This document shows, piece by piece, positions 1 to 9,713 of a stretch of 20,304 nt of DNA. A program made the position numbers and the translations under genes. Origin of the DNA: a virus; the IMG/VR virus record IMGVR_UViG_3300042006_000069, positions 1 through 20,304 of that record. The stretch is one strand, 5' to 3'. The notes under the pieces were generated by a model that ran no database searches, had not been told where the DNA came from, and saw only the letters and a program-made list of their open reading frames with translations. Position 1 is the stretch's first letter; each line of letters starts with the position of its first letter.

Positions 1-2148
1 GGTCCTGCCTTCTCTGGTCTTCAAGACTCTATCTCATCGAACTTTTGGAGTCAAGCCGCACAGCCGATCCGCGACATGACCAACTCTCTCCTTCCTCAGC
101 TTACCAGTGGACTCGGGTCTGTAGCATCCAAGCTCGGCAACATGTTTGCTGTGGCCGCTGATGCCATGACATCGGAGCTAGGTGACTCTGCACTGAGCGA
201 AATGCTCGCCAACCTTGGACAGGCCATCGACATTGCGACTGGTGCTGTAAGGCCCCTTGTAGCCGCGTTCACGACCCTTGGAGCGGTGGGTTCAGATTAC
301 CTTGCTCCACTGGCTGGCTGGTTCGTCACTCTCTCTGAGAAGTTCAACACCTTCATTCAGGGGGCCGCAGCGGACGGAAGGCTTCGTGGCTGGATTGATA
401 CCGGAATCGGTGCACTTAAGTCACTTGGTGACGTTATCGGTAGTGTTGCCTCCATCTTCTACGGCCTATACACTGCTGCCTCCTCTGCTGGTGGCGCTCC
501 GATACAGATTCTCGCTGATGGTCTGGGCAAAGTCGCTGCCGTCGTAAACGGTCCAGCCTTTCAAGGTGCACTATCAACCATTTTCTCTGGTGCTGCTGCC
601 GGTATGTCAGGACTCTCTGCGGCTCTTGGACCTATCGGGGACATGTTCGTGAAGCTTGCGCCCACGATTTCCAACGTCGTTACTATTGCCGGTCAGCTTG
701 CAGGGGAGATCCTAGGGAGCCTCGCATCCGCCCTTTCGCAGCCTGCCTTTTCAGAAGGCCTTACGGCGTTCTTCGAAGGAATCCAGACTGGTGTTCAGGC
801 CATCCTGCCTCACCTTCCGACTCTCGGTAGCCTTCTGGGGACCGTGGCTACGGTGGCTGGACAGCTTGCAGCACAACTTGGTCCTGTTCTCGGAGCGGTA
901 ATCGCTGCGTTGGCTCCTGTACTTCAGACGGTACTTGCTGCCGTTCAACCGCTTATCCCTATCCTTGGTGGGGCGCTTATCCAGATCGTCACTGCGCTCT
1001 CTCCGCTGCTTACTGTACTCGCCGGAATCTTTTCCCAGATTGCCCCGATTATTTCCCAGATCGTCGTGGCGGTGGCTCCGCTGATCACCCAGCTTGTTTC
1101 CTTCCTGATCCCTACAATCCAGATGCTGATGCCAATTGTGCAGACCGTTTTTACGGTGATTGCTGATGTCATCTCCAATGCTATGACAATTGTGCAGGGT
1201 ATCATTGAGGTTGCCACCGGACTTCTTACCGGAAACTGGGATATGGTTTGGCAGGGAATCCAGAATATTGTGTCTGGAGTCTGGGAGACCATAGTATCGC
1301 TCATTGAGGGCGCAGTCAAGATTGTTGGTTCCGTAATCGATGTTGCTCTTAACGCAATGAGCACAGTATTCTCAACCATTTTCAACGGGATCGTCACATT
1401 CCTGACTGGAGTCTGGAACAACATCACTAAAACTGTTTCCGACGGTATTGAGAATGCAAAGAGATTCGTATCCGAAGGTGTTGAGAACGTTAAGAATTTT
1501 ATCCGTGACGGATTTAACGGTGCGGTAGAATTCGTCAAGACTGCTTGGGAAAACCTAACCAAGGCAGTATCCGATGGTATCGACAAGGCCGTGAACTTCG
1601 TCAAGGATCTTCCTGACAAGATCAAAAAAGGTATCGGTGACCTTGGAAGCACGCTTACCAACGCTGGTGGGCAGATCATTCAAGGATTCCTTGATGGTTT
1701 GAAAAAGGGCTTCGAGGATGTCAAGAACTTTGTCGGTGGTATCGGTGACTGGATCGCTAAGAACAAGGGTCCGAAAGCTTATGACCTTGCGCTCCTTATC
1801 CCAAACGGTGGTTGGATCATGAAGGGCCTTGAATCCGGTATCAAGCGCGGCATCCCTGACCTGAACAAGACTCTTTCTGGGGTTGCTCGGTCGGTATCTA
1901 CAGGCATCGGGGATATGTCTGCGAACGTAATGGTCGGCACTCAGAGTACAATCCCTCAGGAGGTTGGTCGTGGAATCAACCGAAACGTGTCCGCTGGCTC
2001 TGAATCTCGTGGTACAATTGTACAGAACATAAACGTCACAATCGACGCCAAGTCTGTACAGGAATTCAACAGCATGACCGAATTCTTCAATAACATCCAG
2101 CAGACCTCCCGCACCGGACGAGGGATGCAGAACGCGAGAGTAGCATAA
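1..2148 (+). CDS. Tail tape measure protein, C-terminal part (5' end outside window)
   Basis: The reading frame is open from base 1, so the visible 715 residues are the C-terminal part of a longer protein; the in-frame ATG at 76 is internal. Tape-measure proteins run inside the tail tube, set its length and help DNA pass the host membrane. Seen here: long Ala/Gly/Leu/Ile-rich stretches without charge (about 845-1200), able to form membrane helices; a GNWD-MVWQGI segment near 1231, common in this family; and amphipathic repeats of about 11 residues (about 1430-1620) with recurring SDGIENAK / SEGVENVK / SDGIDKAV units. The C-terminal GPKAYD...LLIPNGGWIMKGLESGI motif near 1770-1845 is typical of siphophage tape measures. 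The stop overlaps the next start (TAATG at 2146-2150), implying translational coupling. Family call is firm; the missing N-terminus cannot be described. Confidence 0.95.
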   Translation, partial: GPAFSGLQDSISSNFWSQAAQPIRDMTNSLLPQLTSGLGSVASKLGNMFAVAADAMTSELGDSALSEMLANLGQAIDIATGAVRPLVAAFTTLGAVGSDYLAPLAGWFVTLSEKFNTFIQGAAADGRLRGWIDTGIGALKSLGDVIGSVASIFYGLYTAASSAGGAPIQILADGLGKVAAVVNGPAFQGALSTIFSGAAAGMSGLSAALGPIGDMFVKLAPTISNVVTIAGQLAGEILGSLASALSQPAFSEGLTAFFEGIQTGVQAILPHLPTLGSLLGTVATVAGQLAAQLGPVLGAVIAALAPVLQTVLAAVQPLIPILGGALIQIVTALSPLLTVLAGIFSQIAPIISQIVVAVAPLITQLVSFLIPTIQMLMPIVQTVFTVIADVISNAMTIVQGIIEVATGLLTGNWDMVWQGIQNIVSGVWETIVSLIEGAVKIVGSVIDVALNAMSTVFSTIFNGIVTFLTGVWNNITKTVSDGIENAKRFVSEGVENVKNFIRDGFNGAVEFVKTAWENLTKAVSDGIDKAVNFVKDLPDKIKKGIGDLGSTLTNAGGQIIQGFLDGLKKGFEDVKNFVGGIGDWIAKNKGPKAYDLALLIPNGGWIMKGLESGIKRGIPDLNKTLSGVARSVSTGIGDMSANVMVGTQSTIPQEVGRGINRNVSAGSESRGTIVQNINVTIDAKSVQEFNSMTEFFNNIQQTSRTGRGMQNARVA

Positions 2149-2492
2149 TGGCACAACCAACTGAGACCAGATCAACTCCTGAGAAGCCTGAACCGTCAAG
2201 GAAACCGTTTGACGGTGCAGCTAACGCCCAATCCTTCAAGGATAAGTGGGAAGCTTTGAAGGCCACAACAGGCCTTGGAGATCTACGTGTTCCCGGAACA
2301 GTCCGTTATGTCAGTGTATCTAAGGTGGAGGCCTTGAATAATAAGGTCTCCATCTGGATCTCCACAGATCACACCCTACCTCCTGACTTTGTTATCGTCA
2401 ACCTACCAACCGAAGTGGTCAACTCGGAAGGTGAGCTTGTTGACGACCCAATCGCTGCCGTAGCCCTAGTAATTGATGGAGCTTCCAAGTAA
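2148..2492 (+). CDS. Small conserved-position tail-module protein, unknown function
   Basis: A 114-residue protein starting at the ATG that overlaps the tape-measure stop, and itself ending in a TAATG overlap with the next gene. The N-terminal 25 residues are rich in Pro, Glu, Lys and Ser and look disordered. From about residue 30 there is a compact mixed domain: a helix with FKDKWEAL, then beta-like segments around VPGTVRYVSVSKV and VSIWISTDHTLPPDFVIV, ending in an Ala/Val-rich strand. There is no signal peptide, membrane segment or recognisable catalytic motif. Lying between the tape measure and a minor tail protein, it is probably a tail-tip component or assembly factor (inference from position only). 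Confidence 0.75.
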   Translation: MAQPTETRSTPEKPEPSRKPFDGAANAQSFKDKWEALKATTGLGDLRVPGTVRYVSVSKVEALNNKVSIWISTDHTLPPDFVIVNLPTEVVNSEGELVDDPIAAVALVIDGASK

Positions 2493-5116
2493 TGACTACA
2501 TATATAATCTTTTCGGATGTCAATGACGGCACCATCACGTCATACAATGCTAACTTTGCTACGGCTCAGTCAGGATCGAACCTTTCCGTTGATACAACAG
2601 GTGAGTACCTTCGTACCGGTATGAACATTGATGGTAGCGGAAATTACCATATCCATCAGTCGTTCTACTCTTTCGACACATCCGTAATCGCTGATGCAGA
2701 AGAGATCATTGATGTCACTCTTACCGCCTATGTTGGCTTTGGCTCCAACCAATCGGTTCAGTGGGGTCAGCAGTTCCGTGAGTTTAACTGGACTGCCCCT
2801 CTGACAACTGCTCAGTGGCAGACCCCTACGCTAGTTAGCACCCGACCCGTTGTTGCCAACTTCGACTACCTGTTTTCGTCCACACCCTACCAGTGGAGGG
2901 TTACGGGTCGAGATACCCTAACCACTATTTCCAAGACTTCTGCAACCAAGTTTGTCTCGGTCTCCAACACATTTGCTGATGGGTACGGAACATCTGGTGT
3001 GCAGGAAATCTGGACTGCCTCTGCAAACTCTGTGAACAAACCCTATCTTACTGTATACACTACCTCTCTGAATACTCTTAATGGGGTCACAGAGGCCAGC
3101 ACAACTCTGGCAGATGGTACCACGATCAGTGTCCGCTCCAACGGAACTGCCAGCCCTACGCTGACAGTCGGATACAATACTCTGACTTCCAGCACATGGA
3201 CTTCCATCGGAACGCTTCACGCTGATTTCACTAAGAACATCGACGGTACCGGTGCCCTGTCGGTTGTTGCTGACCCATCGGGAAATTTCTATATCATCGG
3301 TGTGAAGTCGGGAACAGCAGGAACTCTCATTGCTCAGGCATACGAGAAGGTGACGTCCACATCGTGGACTGCTAAGACCCCTCTTAGTGCGAGTCTTCCC
3401 ATCGGAAACGAGCAGACTGTCCGATCCATCTCAGTAGTGTATAACGTTGCTGGTAAGGACAGTACAGACCTTCCCGGTATCTATGGTGTAGCTGTACGTG
3501 GTTCTGGTGGAAACCGTCCAAGCTTCCCGTACCACACATCCGGTGCCGGATACGCCCATGACTTCACTCTTGACCCTGTTGCTTTGCTTTCTGGCAGCGG
3601 TGCACTTTTCAAGATGTCTGCCATTGGGTTCGCTGCAATCACGGAGACTGCGGCTCCTGTACACTCCGATGTGGTCGTTCTTGGCCCTAACTCGTTTGCT
3701 ACATATACCCAGCGTGGCAAGGCAGCAAGCACAGTGCTTGGAGGCATCCAAATTATGGGCATGTATCAAGGGTTCGGTCTAGTTAAAGAGAACAACAGGG
3801 ATTACGTAGCCACTGGAGCCTCACAGCTTGTTGCCATCTCCCCTACGGTCTTCGCCCACGTATTTGATAGCGAAGGTGTCAAGTTGGTGGTACGATTCTA
3901 TAATGACCAAGCTCAGGTTCTTGGAGAGACCTCCATCCAGAAGGACGTGTTTTACGGTGGAGTAATTGGAACTCAATTCGGAGCGTACTACGATAAAGCA
4001 TTCAACCTTCTCCGAGTGTTCTATGTTGACTCATCCTCTTCTCGTACGATAAGCCGGTTCGACGTTTCTCCGGTGACCTTCGTCGGGACAACCACTGCTT
4101 CTGCTCTGACCAACGTTGGGCCAGCATCTTCCCTGAACACTGATATCCGAATCAGCCGTACCTCGGATGAGCGCCGTCTCCTGATTGAGACTGCTAACAA
4201 CTCTGCTGGAACACTATCCACTGTGTCGTCATATACAGTTGTAGGTAACTACGCTCCTAGCGCACCGGCTCTGCTTTCCCGCCAGAACTTTGACTCAACG
4301 TCTTCGGCTATCTTCGACTGGACCTTCGGTGATCAGAACGTCAAGGATGTCCAGACAGCGTATCAGCTTGAAATCAGCCGTGTTTCTGACTCTGTGGTGG
4401 TTCACGACACAGGCAAGATCACATCTCCGAGCAACACGTTTACCCTTCCAGCGAACACCATTGCGAATGGTGTAAGTTACCGTTGGAGGGTCCGTACCTA
4501 CGATGTGGTTGATGCTGTCGGAACATGGTCCAGCTACGGGACATTTGCCACGGCTGCGACAGGAACCCTGACCATAACCAGCCCGTCTTTGGACAATTCG
4601 GCTGGCATCGATACGTCATCGTACACGGTACAATGGACTTACGTACAGTCAGGTGGAGCAACACAGTCTCAGCGTAAGGTGAGGCTCATCAGAACTGCCG
4701 ACAATACTGTCCTACTTGATACGGGCATGCAGGTCTCCGGAGCCAACGGCCACGTAATAACAGGCCTTGAATCCGGGAAGGAGTACCGAGTTGAGGTAAC
4801 TGTCATCAACTCCGCCAGCGTTACAACTCCTGTTGTGACTCGACTCATTACTCCATACTACTCTGAGCCTATGATTCCTTCACTAACTATTAGTCAGAGG
4901 GAGTCCCACATTGAACTTGTGGTCATCAACCCGTCTCCGACTGGTGACCGTCCGCAGATTATCGAGAACGATATTTACCGACGCAAGAGTGGAATCAACG
5001 CCAAGGATTCTGACTTTATCAAGATCGCAACTGTAACAAACTCTGCCACCTATAAGGATTACTCCGTAAAGAGTGGCACCAGCTACGACTATTATGTAGT
5101 CGGCAGAACCAACTGA
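2492..5116 (+). CDS. Minor tail protein with C-terminal fibronectin type III-like domains
   Basis: An 874-residue virion protein. Residues 1 to about 195 form a beta-rich domain with repeated aromatic strands (YHIHQSFYSFDTS, VQWGQQFREFNW), resembling the carbohydrate-binding-like N-terminal domains of large exported or virion proteins. Residues about 195-585 are Ser/Thr/Gly-rich repeated strands that could form a propeller or beta-helix. From about residue 586 there are three consecutive modules of roughly 90-100 residues with Fn3 hallmarks: SYRWRVRTYD near 660, GLESGKEYRVEVTV near 760 and GTSYDYYVVGR at the end. Such domains in phage tails usually mediate weak binding to the cell surface. 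It starts by TAATG overlap with the upstream gene. It is cytoplasmic until assembled on the tail tip. The domain reading is by eye; the minor tail role rests also on position. Confidence 0.85.
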   Translation: MTTYIIFSDVNDGTITSYNANFATAQSGSNLSVDTTGEYLRTGMNIDGSGNYHIHQSFYSFDTSVIADAEEIIDVTLTAYVGFGSNQSVQWGQQFREFNWTAPLTTAQWQTPTLVSTRPVVANFDYLFSSTPYQWRVTGRDTLTTISKTSATKFVSVSNTFADGYGTSGVQEIWTASANSVNKPYLTVYTTSLNTLNGVTEASTTLADGTTISVRSNGTASPTLTVGYNTLTSSTWTSIGTLHADFTKNIDGTGALSVVADPSGNFYIIGVKSGTAGTLIAQAYEKVTSTSWTAKTPLSASLPIGNEQTVRSISVVYNVAGKDSTDLPGIYGVAVRGSGGNRPSFPYHTSGAGYAHDFTLDPVALLSGSGALFKMSAIGFAAITETAAPVHSDVVVLGPNSFATYTQRGKAASTVLGGIQIMGMYQGFGLVKENNRDYVATGASQLVAISPTVFAHVFDSEGVKLVVRFYNDQAQVLGETSIQKDVFYGGVIGTQFGAYYDKAFNLLRVFYVDSSSSRTISRFDVSPVTFVGTTTASALTNVGPASSLNTDIRISRTSDERRLLIETANNSAGTLSTVSSYTVVGNYAPSAPALLSRQNFDSTSSAIFDWTFGDQNVKDVQTAYQLEISRVSDSVVVHDTGKITSPSNTFTLPANTIANGVSYRWRVRTYDVVDAVGTWSSYGTFATAATGTLTITSPSLDNSAGIDTSSYTVQWTYVQSGGATQSQRKVRLIRTADNTVLLDTGMQVSGANGHVITGLESGKEYRVEVTVINSASVTTPVVTRLITPYYSEPMIPSLTISQRESHIELVVINPSPTGDRPQIIENDIYRRKSGINAKDSDFIKIATVTNSATYKDYSVKSGTSYDYYVVGRTN

Positions 5117-5126
5117 GGATATTAAA

Positions 5127-5558
5127 ATGGCACAGGCATCTAGCACTGTATATACAACGACCGCCCCGGTCCTAACAGGCGTTTGGGTCCATGACCCATC
5201 CACTGCGGACACTTCCATCACACAGTATCCTTATGGGAATGTGGGTAGGACTGAGGGCATCTCCGTGTCGTCCGCTGAGCTTAGGTTCATTGGACGTGCT
5301 CTTCCTGTATATGATATGGGTGGTTTTGAGTCCCAGAACCTGTCTATTAAGATACTTATTCCGTCTGGTCCTGATGAGCAGGATCAGGCGGACTGGTTCC
5401 GTTCCGCAGTAAGAAACCGACGTACCCTCTGCTATCGCGACAACAGGGGTCGATTGACATATGGTATAATTACATCAATCGGCTTTGAAGACCGTCGAGA
5501 GGGAACCGCAGTTACGTTTAGTTTTGTGACTGTCGATTACACAGAGGAAGTAGTTTAA
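5127..5558 (+). CDS. Small minor tail protein / hub-associated beta-sandwich protein
   Basis: A 143-residue protein with a clear ribosome-binding site (GAGGAT at about 5115) six bases before the ATG. It lacks a signal peptide and membrane helices. The sequence is beta-rich: VLTGVWVHDPST, SAELRFIGRALPVYDMG, then QADWFRSAVRNRRTLCYRDNRGRLTYGIITSIGF and a closing AVTFSFVTVDYTEE. The pattern of a short sandwich ending in a strand that describes how a value is read or corrected is common in siphophage distal-tail and hub accessory proteins. Lying directly before the large hub gene (four bases between them), it probably caps or connects the tail tip. Specific function not recognised. Confidence 0.75.
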   Translation: MAQASSTVYTTTAPVLTGVWVHDPSTADTSITQYPYGNVGRTEGISVSSAELRFIGRALPVYDMGGFESQNLSIKILIPSGPDEQDQADWFRSAVRNRRTLCYRDNRGRLTYGIITSIGFEDRREGTAVTFSFVTVDYTEEVV

Positions 5559-5561
5559 CCC

Positions 5562-8375
5562 ATGAAGCCATTTGACATCAAAGGTGAGTACTCACCCGGT
5601 GAGGTCAAGGCAGCACTGGCGGGTATCTCAGGTACCCGTCAGTTGTCTTACCGCTACGAACGCCTAGACCGCTACAACAATTACGTAGAGGACATTGACT
5701 ACATCCAGTCGTGCTCTATTGAAAACAACGGTCTGGCAGATATCAAGCGTACTGCTAAATTCGATATTCTGGACACTGGTAGCATCAACTACCTTCAGGA
5801 TCGCATTAAGCCTTATGTACGCCTTGCCATGCCTGCTGACGAAACGTACAGTGACTACGTTAAGACTCTAGACCCTATGTACTGGTGGAAAATGGACGAC
5901 CCAATTAAGACGGTCGCCAATACTGCACCTGTAACTGTTGCAGATGCTGTGAACTACAATACGCGAGGTACTGCGTATGTGGCACCCAACACAGCCGGTG
6001 CAAAGACGCGTCCTGTCTTCAGCCTACAGACGGGTTCCGGATCTGTCAGGTCGGAATTCTGGATGAGCTACAACGTTGTCAACTCCGATGCCCTGATCCT
6101 CAACATGAAGAAGGGCACTGGACAGATGTCCTTTGAGATCTACTACTCTACATCCACTACTGATAGCCTTACTCTTGTAACCTCCCGTGAAGTAACGGGT
6201 ATCTACGCGTGGGTACACCGTATCCCGTTCCCTAAGATCGGATACTACTGGGTGCGAATGACTACTACCTCATCCACGCTCAGCACTGGTAACTACGTTG
6301 AGACCTATCGCCCTGCCCGACTTGAGGACTCCTCAGGGCATGGAGTTTACGGTACCGGTAATGATTACATTACCATGAAGGCTTCTGCAATTATTGCCGA
6401 TGGCGGAACCTCTCTGTCTACACCATTGTATAGCTCGCCCAGTTGGGGAGCCAGTGACCTTCTTCCATTGGGACTTAAGAACGAAGGTGGGTTCTCTGTA
6501 AACTTCTGGGACCACACGACTACTGCTAACCAATACACCAGTGTAGGGGTTCAGTGGGGGTTTGAGCAGGGCTGGGCAGAGCTAGTACGGACAACTGAAG
6601 CGTCCAACCTTACTACTATTCGCCTGTATGTGAACTCCTACGATACCAATGTGCTCCCTAACTTTGATTCTTCTGCTGTCCCCCTTGAGTCGCTAAAGTA
6701 CACAGCCGGGACAGGTCACATGACCACACTGACTCTCGATCCTGTAAAGGGTTTTCGGCTCTACATTGACTCCGTTGAGGAGGTTCTCTTCCCTAACGTA
6801 CTCGCCGGTGGAAGCACCAATGTGGAAGCCTTTGCTCCGCTCTTTGACGACACTTTGGATTACGTATCCACGTCAGCATACTCAGACTCTGCAATCAAGT
6901 TTGATGACATGTCTACATACAACCGTGCCTTGACTACTCAACAGGTATCTGCACTGTACTCCAAGGCGCTTACTTCCACACCTGACCGTTCCGGGTATGT
7001 GGAGTGGCCTCAGGGTGTATTCGTTCTATCTTCCCCTTCTCGAAAGATGGTCAATGGTAACCAAGTGGTCCGTGCCGTAGATGGCTATGACCAACTTGTT
7101 GTGTTGAAGGAGGACTCGTTTGACTATCGTTACTCAGTTGATCAGGGGACTACCTATACTGATGCAATTGAGAAGGTTCTCCAGACAACACTGCCCTATG
7201 AGACTTTTAGTCTTAATGACAAGCGTGGACTTCTCTACCAGAATGAGAACACAAGTAACACTGTCAATGTCCTCACGGACGACAGTTTCAATGTTGTGTC
7301 CACGGGAGATAATTTCGTATGGGGTATTGTATCCGGTCAGGTATTCTCATTCACTGATCTATCTGTTCAGGCAAAGGTTGTCGGCCCTACGGGGGCTACA
7401 GACTACCAGACCTATATAAAGCTCGAAGCATTCCCGGATGGGGTTACGAAAACCTATGGCATGTATCTGGAAGAGACAGGCCTTCTAAGGTTTTTTGATG
7501 GGTACTCCGTGATATCTATAACATACAATCCTACAACGCATGCGTATTGGAGAATCAGGGAGAGCAAGGGCTACGTCTACTTCGAGACCTCTCCGGATTC
7601 AGTGACGTGGACACAGCAGCGAGTGGTTAAACTCGACTATGATATTCTCGCACTTGGAAGAGTTCTAATGGTTCAGGCTGCTAACCTCAGCGGTGCGACA
7701 ACTACCTTTTCCAAAATCAAGGTTCAGGGGTATACTGCCCTTCAGAAGTCGATTGTCAGGTCAACCTCAACTCTTCCGTCCGTGATGGAGTGGGAGCCGG
7801 GAACCCCAAAACTTACGATCATCAACGATCTTCTGGGGTCCATCAACTACGAATCGGCATCCTACGACGAGGATGGATTGTTTGTAGGTAGACCCTACAT
7901 TACTCCTCAGAACCGTACTTCTCAATTCGGGTATGCTACGGACAGTGAGAGTGTGATCAGTGGTGATGTGGGTCAGACCATGGACCTGTTCGCTGTCCCC
8001 AATAAATGGGTTGTTGTCGTATCGGAACCTGACCGTCCAGCTATTGTTGGTACCTACGTAAATGATGACCCTCTCTCACCGACCTCAACGGTCGCACGAG
8101 GACGTACCATTGTTGATTTCCGTACTGAACAGAATGCTCCGGATCAGGCTACCCTTGATGCACAGGCTGAGCGTCTTGCCTTTGAGGCCTCACAGGTTTA
8201 CGAGGTTATTGAATTCAACACTGCAATTATGCCGATCCATCAGAACATGGATGTCTATGATCTTACGATTGATGGACTGGAAATAGCCAGCAAATATGCA
8301 GAACAAAGCTGGAAGATGACCCTATCTAACGGCGCAACGATGACACATCGTGTCAGAAAGGTGGTATCGGTATAA
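5562..8375 (+). CDS. Tail hub / minor tail protein with two lectin-like insertions
   Basis: A 937-residue protein built as a hub scaffold with inserts. Residues 1-100 (QLSYRYERLDRYNNYVEDIDYIQ, SIENNGLADIKRTAKFDI) and 481-560 (YVEWPQGVFVLSSPSRK, VVRAVDGYDQLVVL) match the pattern of actinophage and Gram-positive siphophage minor tail hubs. Residues about 105-470 form a concanavalin/LamG-type insertion, beginning at PMYWWKMDD and ending in the typical MSTYNRALTTQQVSALYSKAL stretch. A second beta-sandwich insertion lies at about 570-725 (NPTTHAYWRIRES, VYFETSPDSVTWTQQ). The C-terminal part (about 740-937) returns to the hub fold (PGTPKLTIINDLLGSINYE). Hub proteins close the tail tube and hold receptor-binding proteins; the inserts probably bind cell-wall glycans. 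The stop overlaps the next ATG (TAATG at 8373). Confidence 0.85.
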   Translation: MKPFDIKGEYSPGEVKAALAGISGTRQLSYRYERLDRYNNYVEDIDYIQSCSIENNGLADIKRTAKFDILDTGSINYLQDRIKPYVRLAMPADETYSDYVKTLDPMYWWKMDDPIKTVANTAPVTVADAVNYNTRGTAYVAPNTAGAKTRPVFSLQTGSGSVRSEFWMSYNVVNSDALILNMKKGTGQMSFEIYYSTSTTDSLTLVTSREVTGIYAWVHRIPFPKIGYYWVRMTTTSSTLSTGNYVETYRPARLEDSSGHGVYGTGNDYITMKASAIIADGGTSLSTPLYSSPSWGASDLLPLGLKNEGGFSVNFWDHTTTANQYTSVGVQWGFEQGWAELVRTTEASNLTTIRLYVNSYDTNVLPNFDSSAVPLESLKYTAGTGHMTTLTLDPVKGFRLYIDSVEEVLFPNVLAGGSTNVEAFAPLFDDTLDYVSTSAYSDSAIKFDDMSTYNRALTTQQVSALYSKALTSTPDRSGYVEWPQGVFVLSSPSRKMVNGNQVVRAVDGYDQLVVLKEDSFDYRYSVDQGTTYTDAIEKVLQTTLPYETFSLNDKRGLLYQNENTSNTVNVLTDDSFNVVSTGDNFVWGIVSGQVFSFTDLSVQAKVVGPTGATDYQTYIKLEAFPDGVTKTYGMYLEETGLLRFFDGYSVISITYNPTTHAYWRIRESKGYVYFETSPDSVTWTQQRVVKLDYDILALGRVLMVQAANLSGATTTFSKIKVQGYTALQKSIVRSTSTLPSVMEWEPGTPKLTIINDLLGSINYESASYDEDGLFVGRPYITPQNRTSQFGYATDSESVISGDVGQTMDLFAVPNKWVVVVSEPDRPAIVGTYVNDDPLSPTSTVARGRTIVDFRTEQNAPDQATLDAQAERLAFEASQVYEVIEFNTAIMPIHQNMDVYDLTIDGLEIASKYAEQSWKMTLSNGATMTHRVRKVVSV

Positions 8376-9634
8376 TGAATATCGACGCCAGAGATTTCCT
8401 AGAAGCCGTCACCGGATACGCCAATTCACCTACCAGCGGAGCTAAGTCCTCATCGGATCGTCCTGTGAGGCTTGGTAGCATTGACCCTAATTACACCAGC
8501 GGAATGCCTAGGGTACTTTTTGATGGAGAGACACAACTTTCTGACCGTGGGTATCCTTGGGTACAGAGCTATACGCCCATAAATGGTTCGCGTGTCTTCT
8601 TGATACCTGTTGGTCAGTCTTACATTATAGGTGGTGGGCTTATGTCAACCATTCCATACTCCCGGTACATAGGTATACCTCTGTTCAATAGCTGGACTAA
8701 CTACGATACCAACAACTACCATGGCGCTGTCTTCACAAAGACATCGACAGGTCTGGTCAAGCTGTCAGGACTCGTCTACAACGGTAATCAGGCTCAGAAT
8801 ATTATTGTTGGGAAATTGCCTGAAGGATTCCGACCCAACTATACTGTGGTAATGCCTGTGATGTCCAACGGTACATATGGTACGTTGCTCATCCTACCTA
8901 CCGGAGAGATTCTAACAAAGGGTTTCAGTCAGACTGAGTGGGTTGCTCTGGACAATATTGTATTCCCTACCGCCAAGCTAACGTGGAATAGTGTTACACT
9001 ACTTAACGGATTTACTGAGGCCTCTGAAAGTTATCTTGGATTGCCTCAGTATGCGAAGGACGCTCAGGGTCGTGTTTGGTTTCGTGGGGCTTTGGGCCGT
9101 GCCTCGGCTCCTGCTGCCGATACTCCGATGTTCACCATCCCTACGGGATACAGACCGCCTAAGTCTATCCATCTTCCTGCCTCGTCTCTCGGTGATGGAA
9201 CCAAGTCCAGTGCCCTTATTGACGTGACCAGTTCTGGGGATGTCCGCTTCAAGCAGGACACCGCGTCAACATCAACAATCTCATTGGGAGGCGTTATGTA
9301 TCCTGAGGACAGCGTTGCTGTGCTGTGGACTAATGCAACTCTCTTGAATGGTTGGACTAACTGGGATACCGGTGCATTCACTACTGCTGGGTACCATCAG
9401 GACAGTGATGGAACCGTCCATCTCAGGGGTCTCGTAAAGGCTGGAGGATACGGACTAGCAATCTTCAACCTCCCTGCCGGGATGCGTCCGGCGAAGCGAC
9501 TGCTTAGGGTAACCCAGTCCAATAATCTAACGGCTAGGATTGATATACACTCCAACGGAGATATTGCCGCGTCCTCTGGTGTAGCCGGTGGGTGGGTTAC
9601 TCTGGATGGGATCAGTTTTACACCGGAACAATAA
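8375..9634 (+). CDS. Putative receptor-binding / tail fiber protein with three internal repeats
   Basis: A 419-residue protein, last gene of the tail operon and translationally coupled to the hub gene. The N-terminal 100 residues (RDFLEAVTGYANSPTSG..., RPVRLGSIDPNY, PRVLFDGETQLS) look like a virion attachment region of a kind common in minor tail proteins. The rest is three diverged copies of a module of about 95-105 residues, beginning near residues 103, 209 and 323. Each starts L(F/L)N(S/G)(W/F)T, continues with a strand such as GLVKLSGLV / GRVWFRGAL / GTVHLRGLV, then LPEGFRP / IPTGYRP / LPAGMRP, and ends GDI-like before a closing strand (LDNIVFP / LGGVMYP / LDGISFT). Repeats of this type occur at the tips of phage fibers and bind receptors. 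Receptor binding is inferred from position at the operon end and from the repeats. Confidence 0.8.
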   Translation: MNIDARDFLEAVTGYANSPTSGAKSSSDRPVRLGSIDPNYTSGMPRVLFDGETQLSDRGYPWVQSYTPINGSRVFLIPVGQSYIIGGGLMSTIPYSRYIGIPLFNSWTNYDTNNYHGAVFTKTSTGLVKLSGLVYNGNQAQNIIVGKLPEGFRPNYTVVMPVMSNGTYGTLLILPTGEILTKGFSQTEWVALDNIVFPTAKLTWNSVTLLNGFTEASESYLGLPQYAKDAQGRVWFRGALGRASAPAADTPMFTIPTGYRPPKSIHLPASSLGDGTKSSALIDVTSSGDVRFKQDTASTSTISLGGVMYPEDSVAVLWTNATLLNGWTNWDTGAFTTAGYHQDSDGTVHLRGLVKAGGYGLAIFNLPAGMRPAKRLLRVTQSNNLTARIDIHSNGDIAASSGVAGGWVTLDGISFTPEQ

Positions 9635-9666
9635 TATTCCAGTAACAGAATATTAAATATGCAGTT

Positions 9667-9694
9667 GGAGGCATCTCTCTTTAGAGGTGCCTCC
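9667..9694 (+). terminator. Intrinsic terminator after the tail operon
   Basis: A 12-bp stem GGAGGCATCTCT / AGAGGTGCCTCC with one T-G wobble and a 4-base loop, followed by a T-rich run (GTTTTCT at about 9701). It lies 33 bases after the stop of the last tail gene and before the promoter of the next one, so it most likely ends the structural transcript. Confidence 0.85.
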
Positions 9695-9713
9695 CTGTGT
9701 GTTTTCTGTACGC

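Noticed and set aside
945-1679. A 244-residue minus-strand ORF
   Set aside because: It lies wholly antisense to the tape measure gene, has no ribosome-binding site and its Thr/Ile/Pro-rich composition mirrors the coding strand.
1555-2199. A 214-residue minus-strand ORF
   Set aside because: It is antisense to the tape measure end and the next gene start, with no promoter or recognisable protein pattern.
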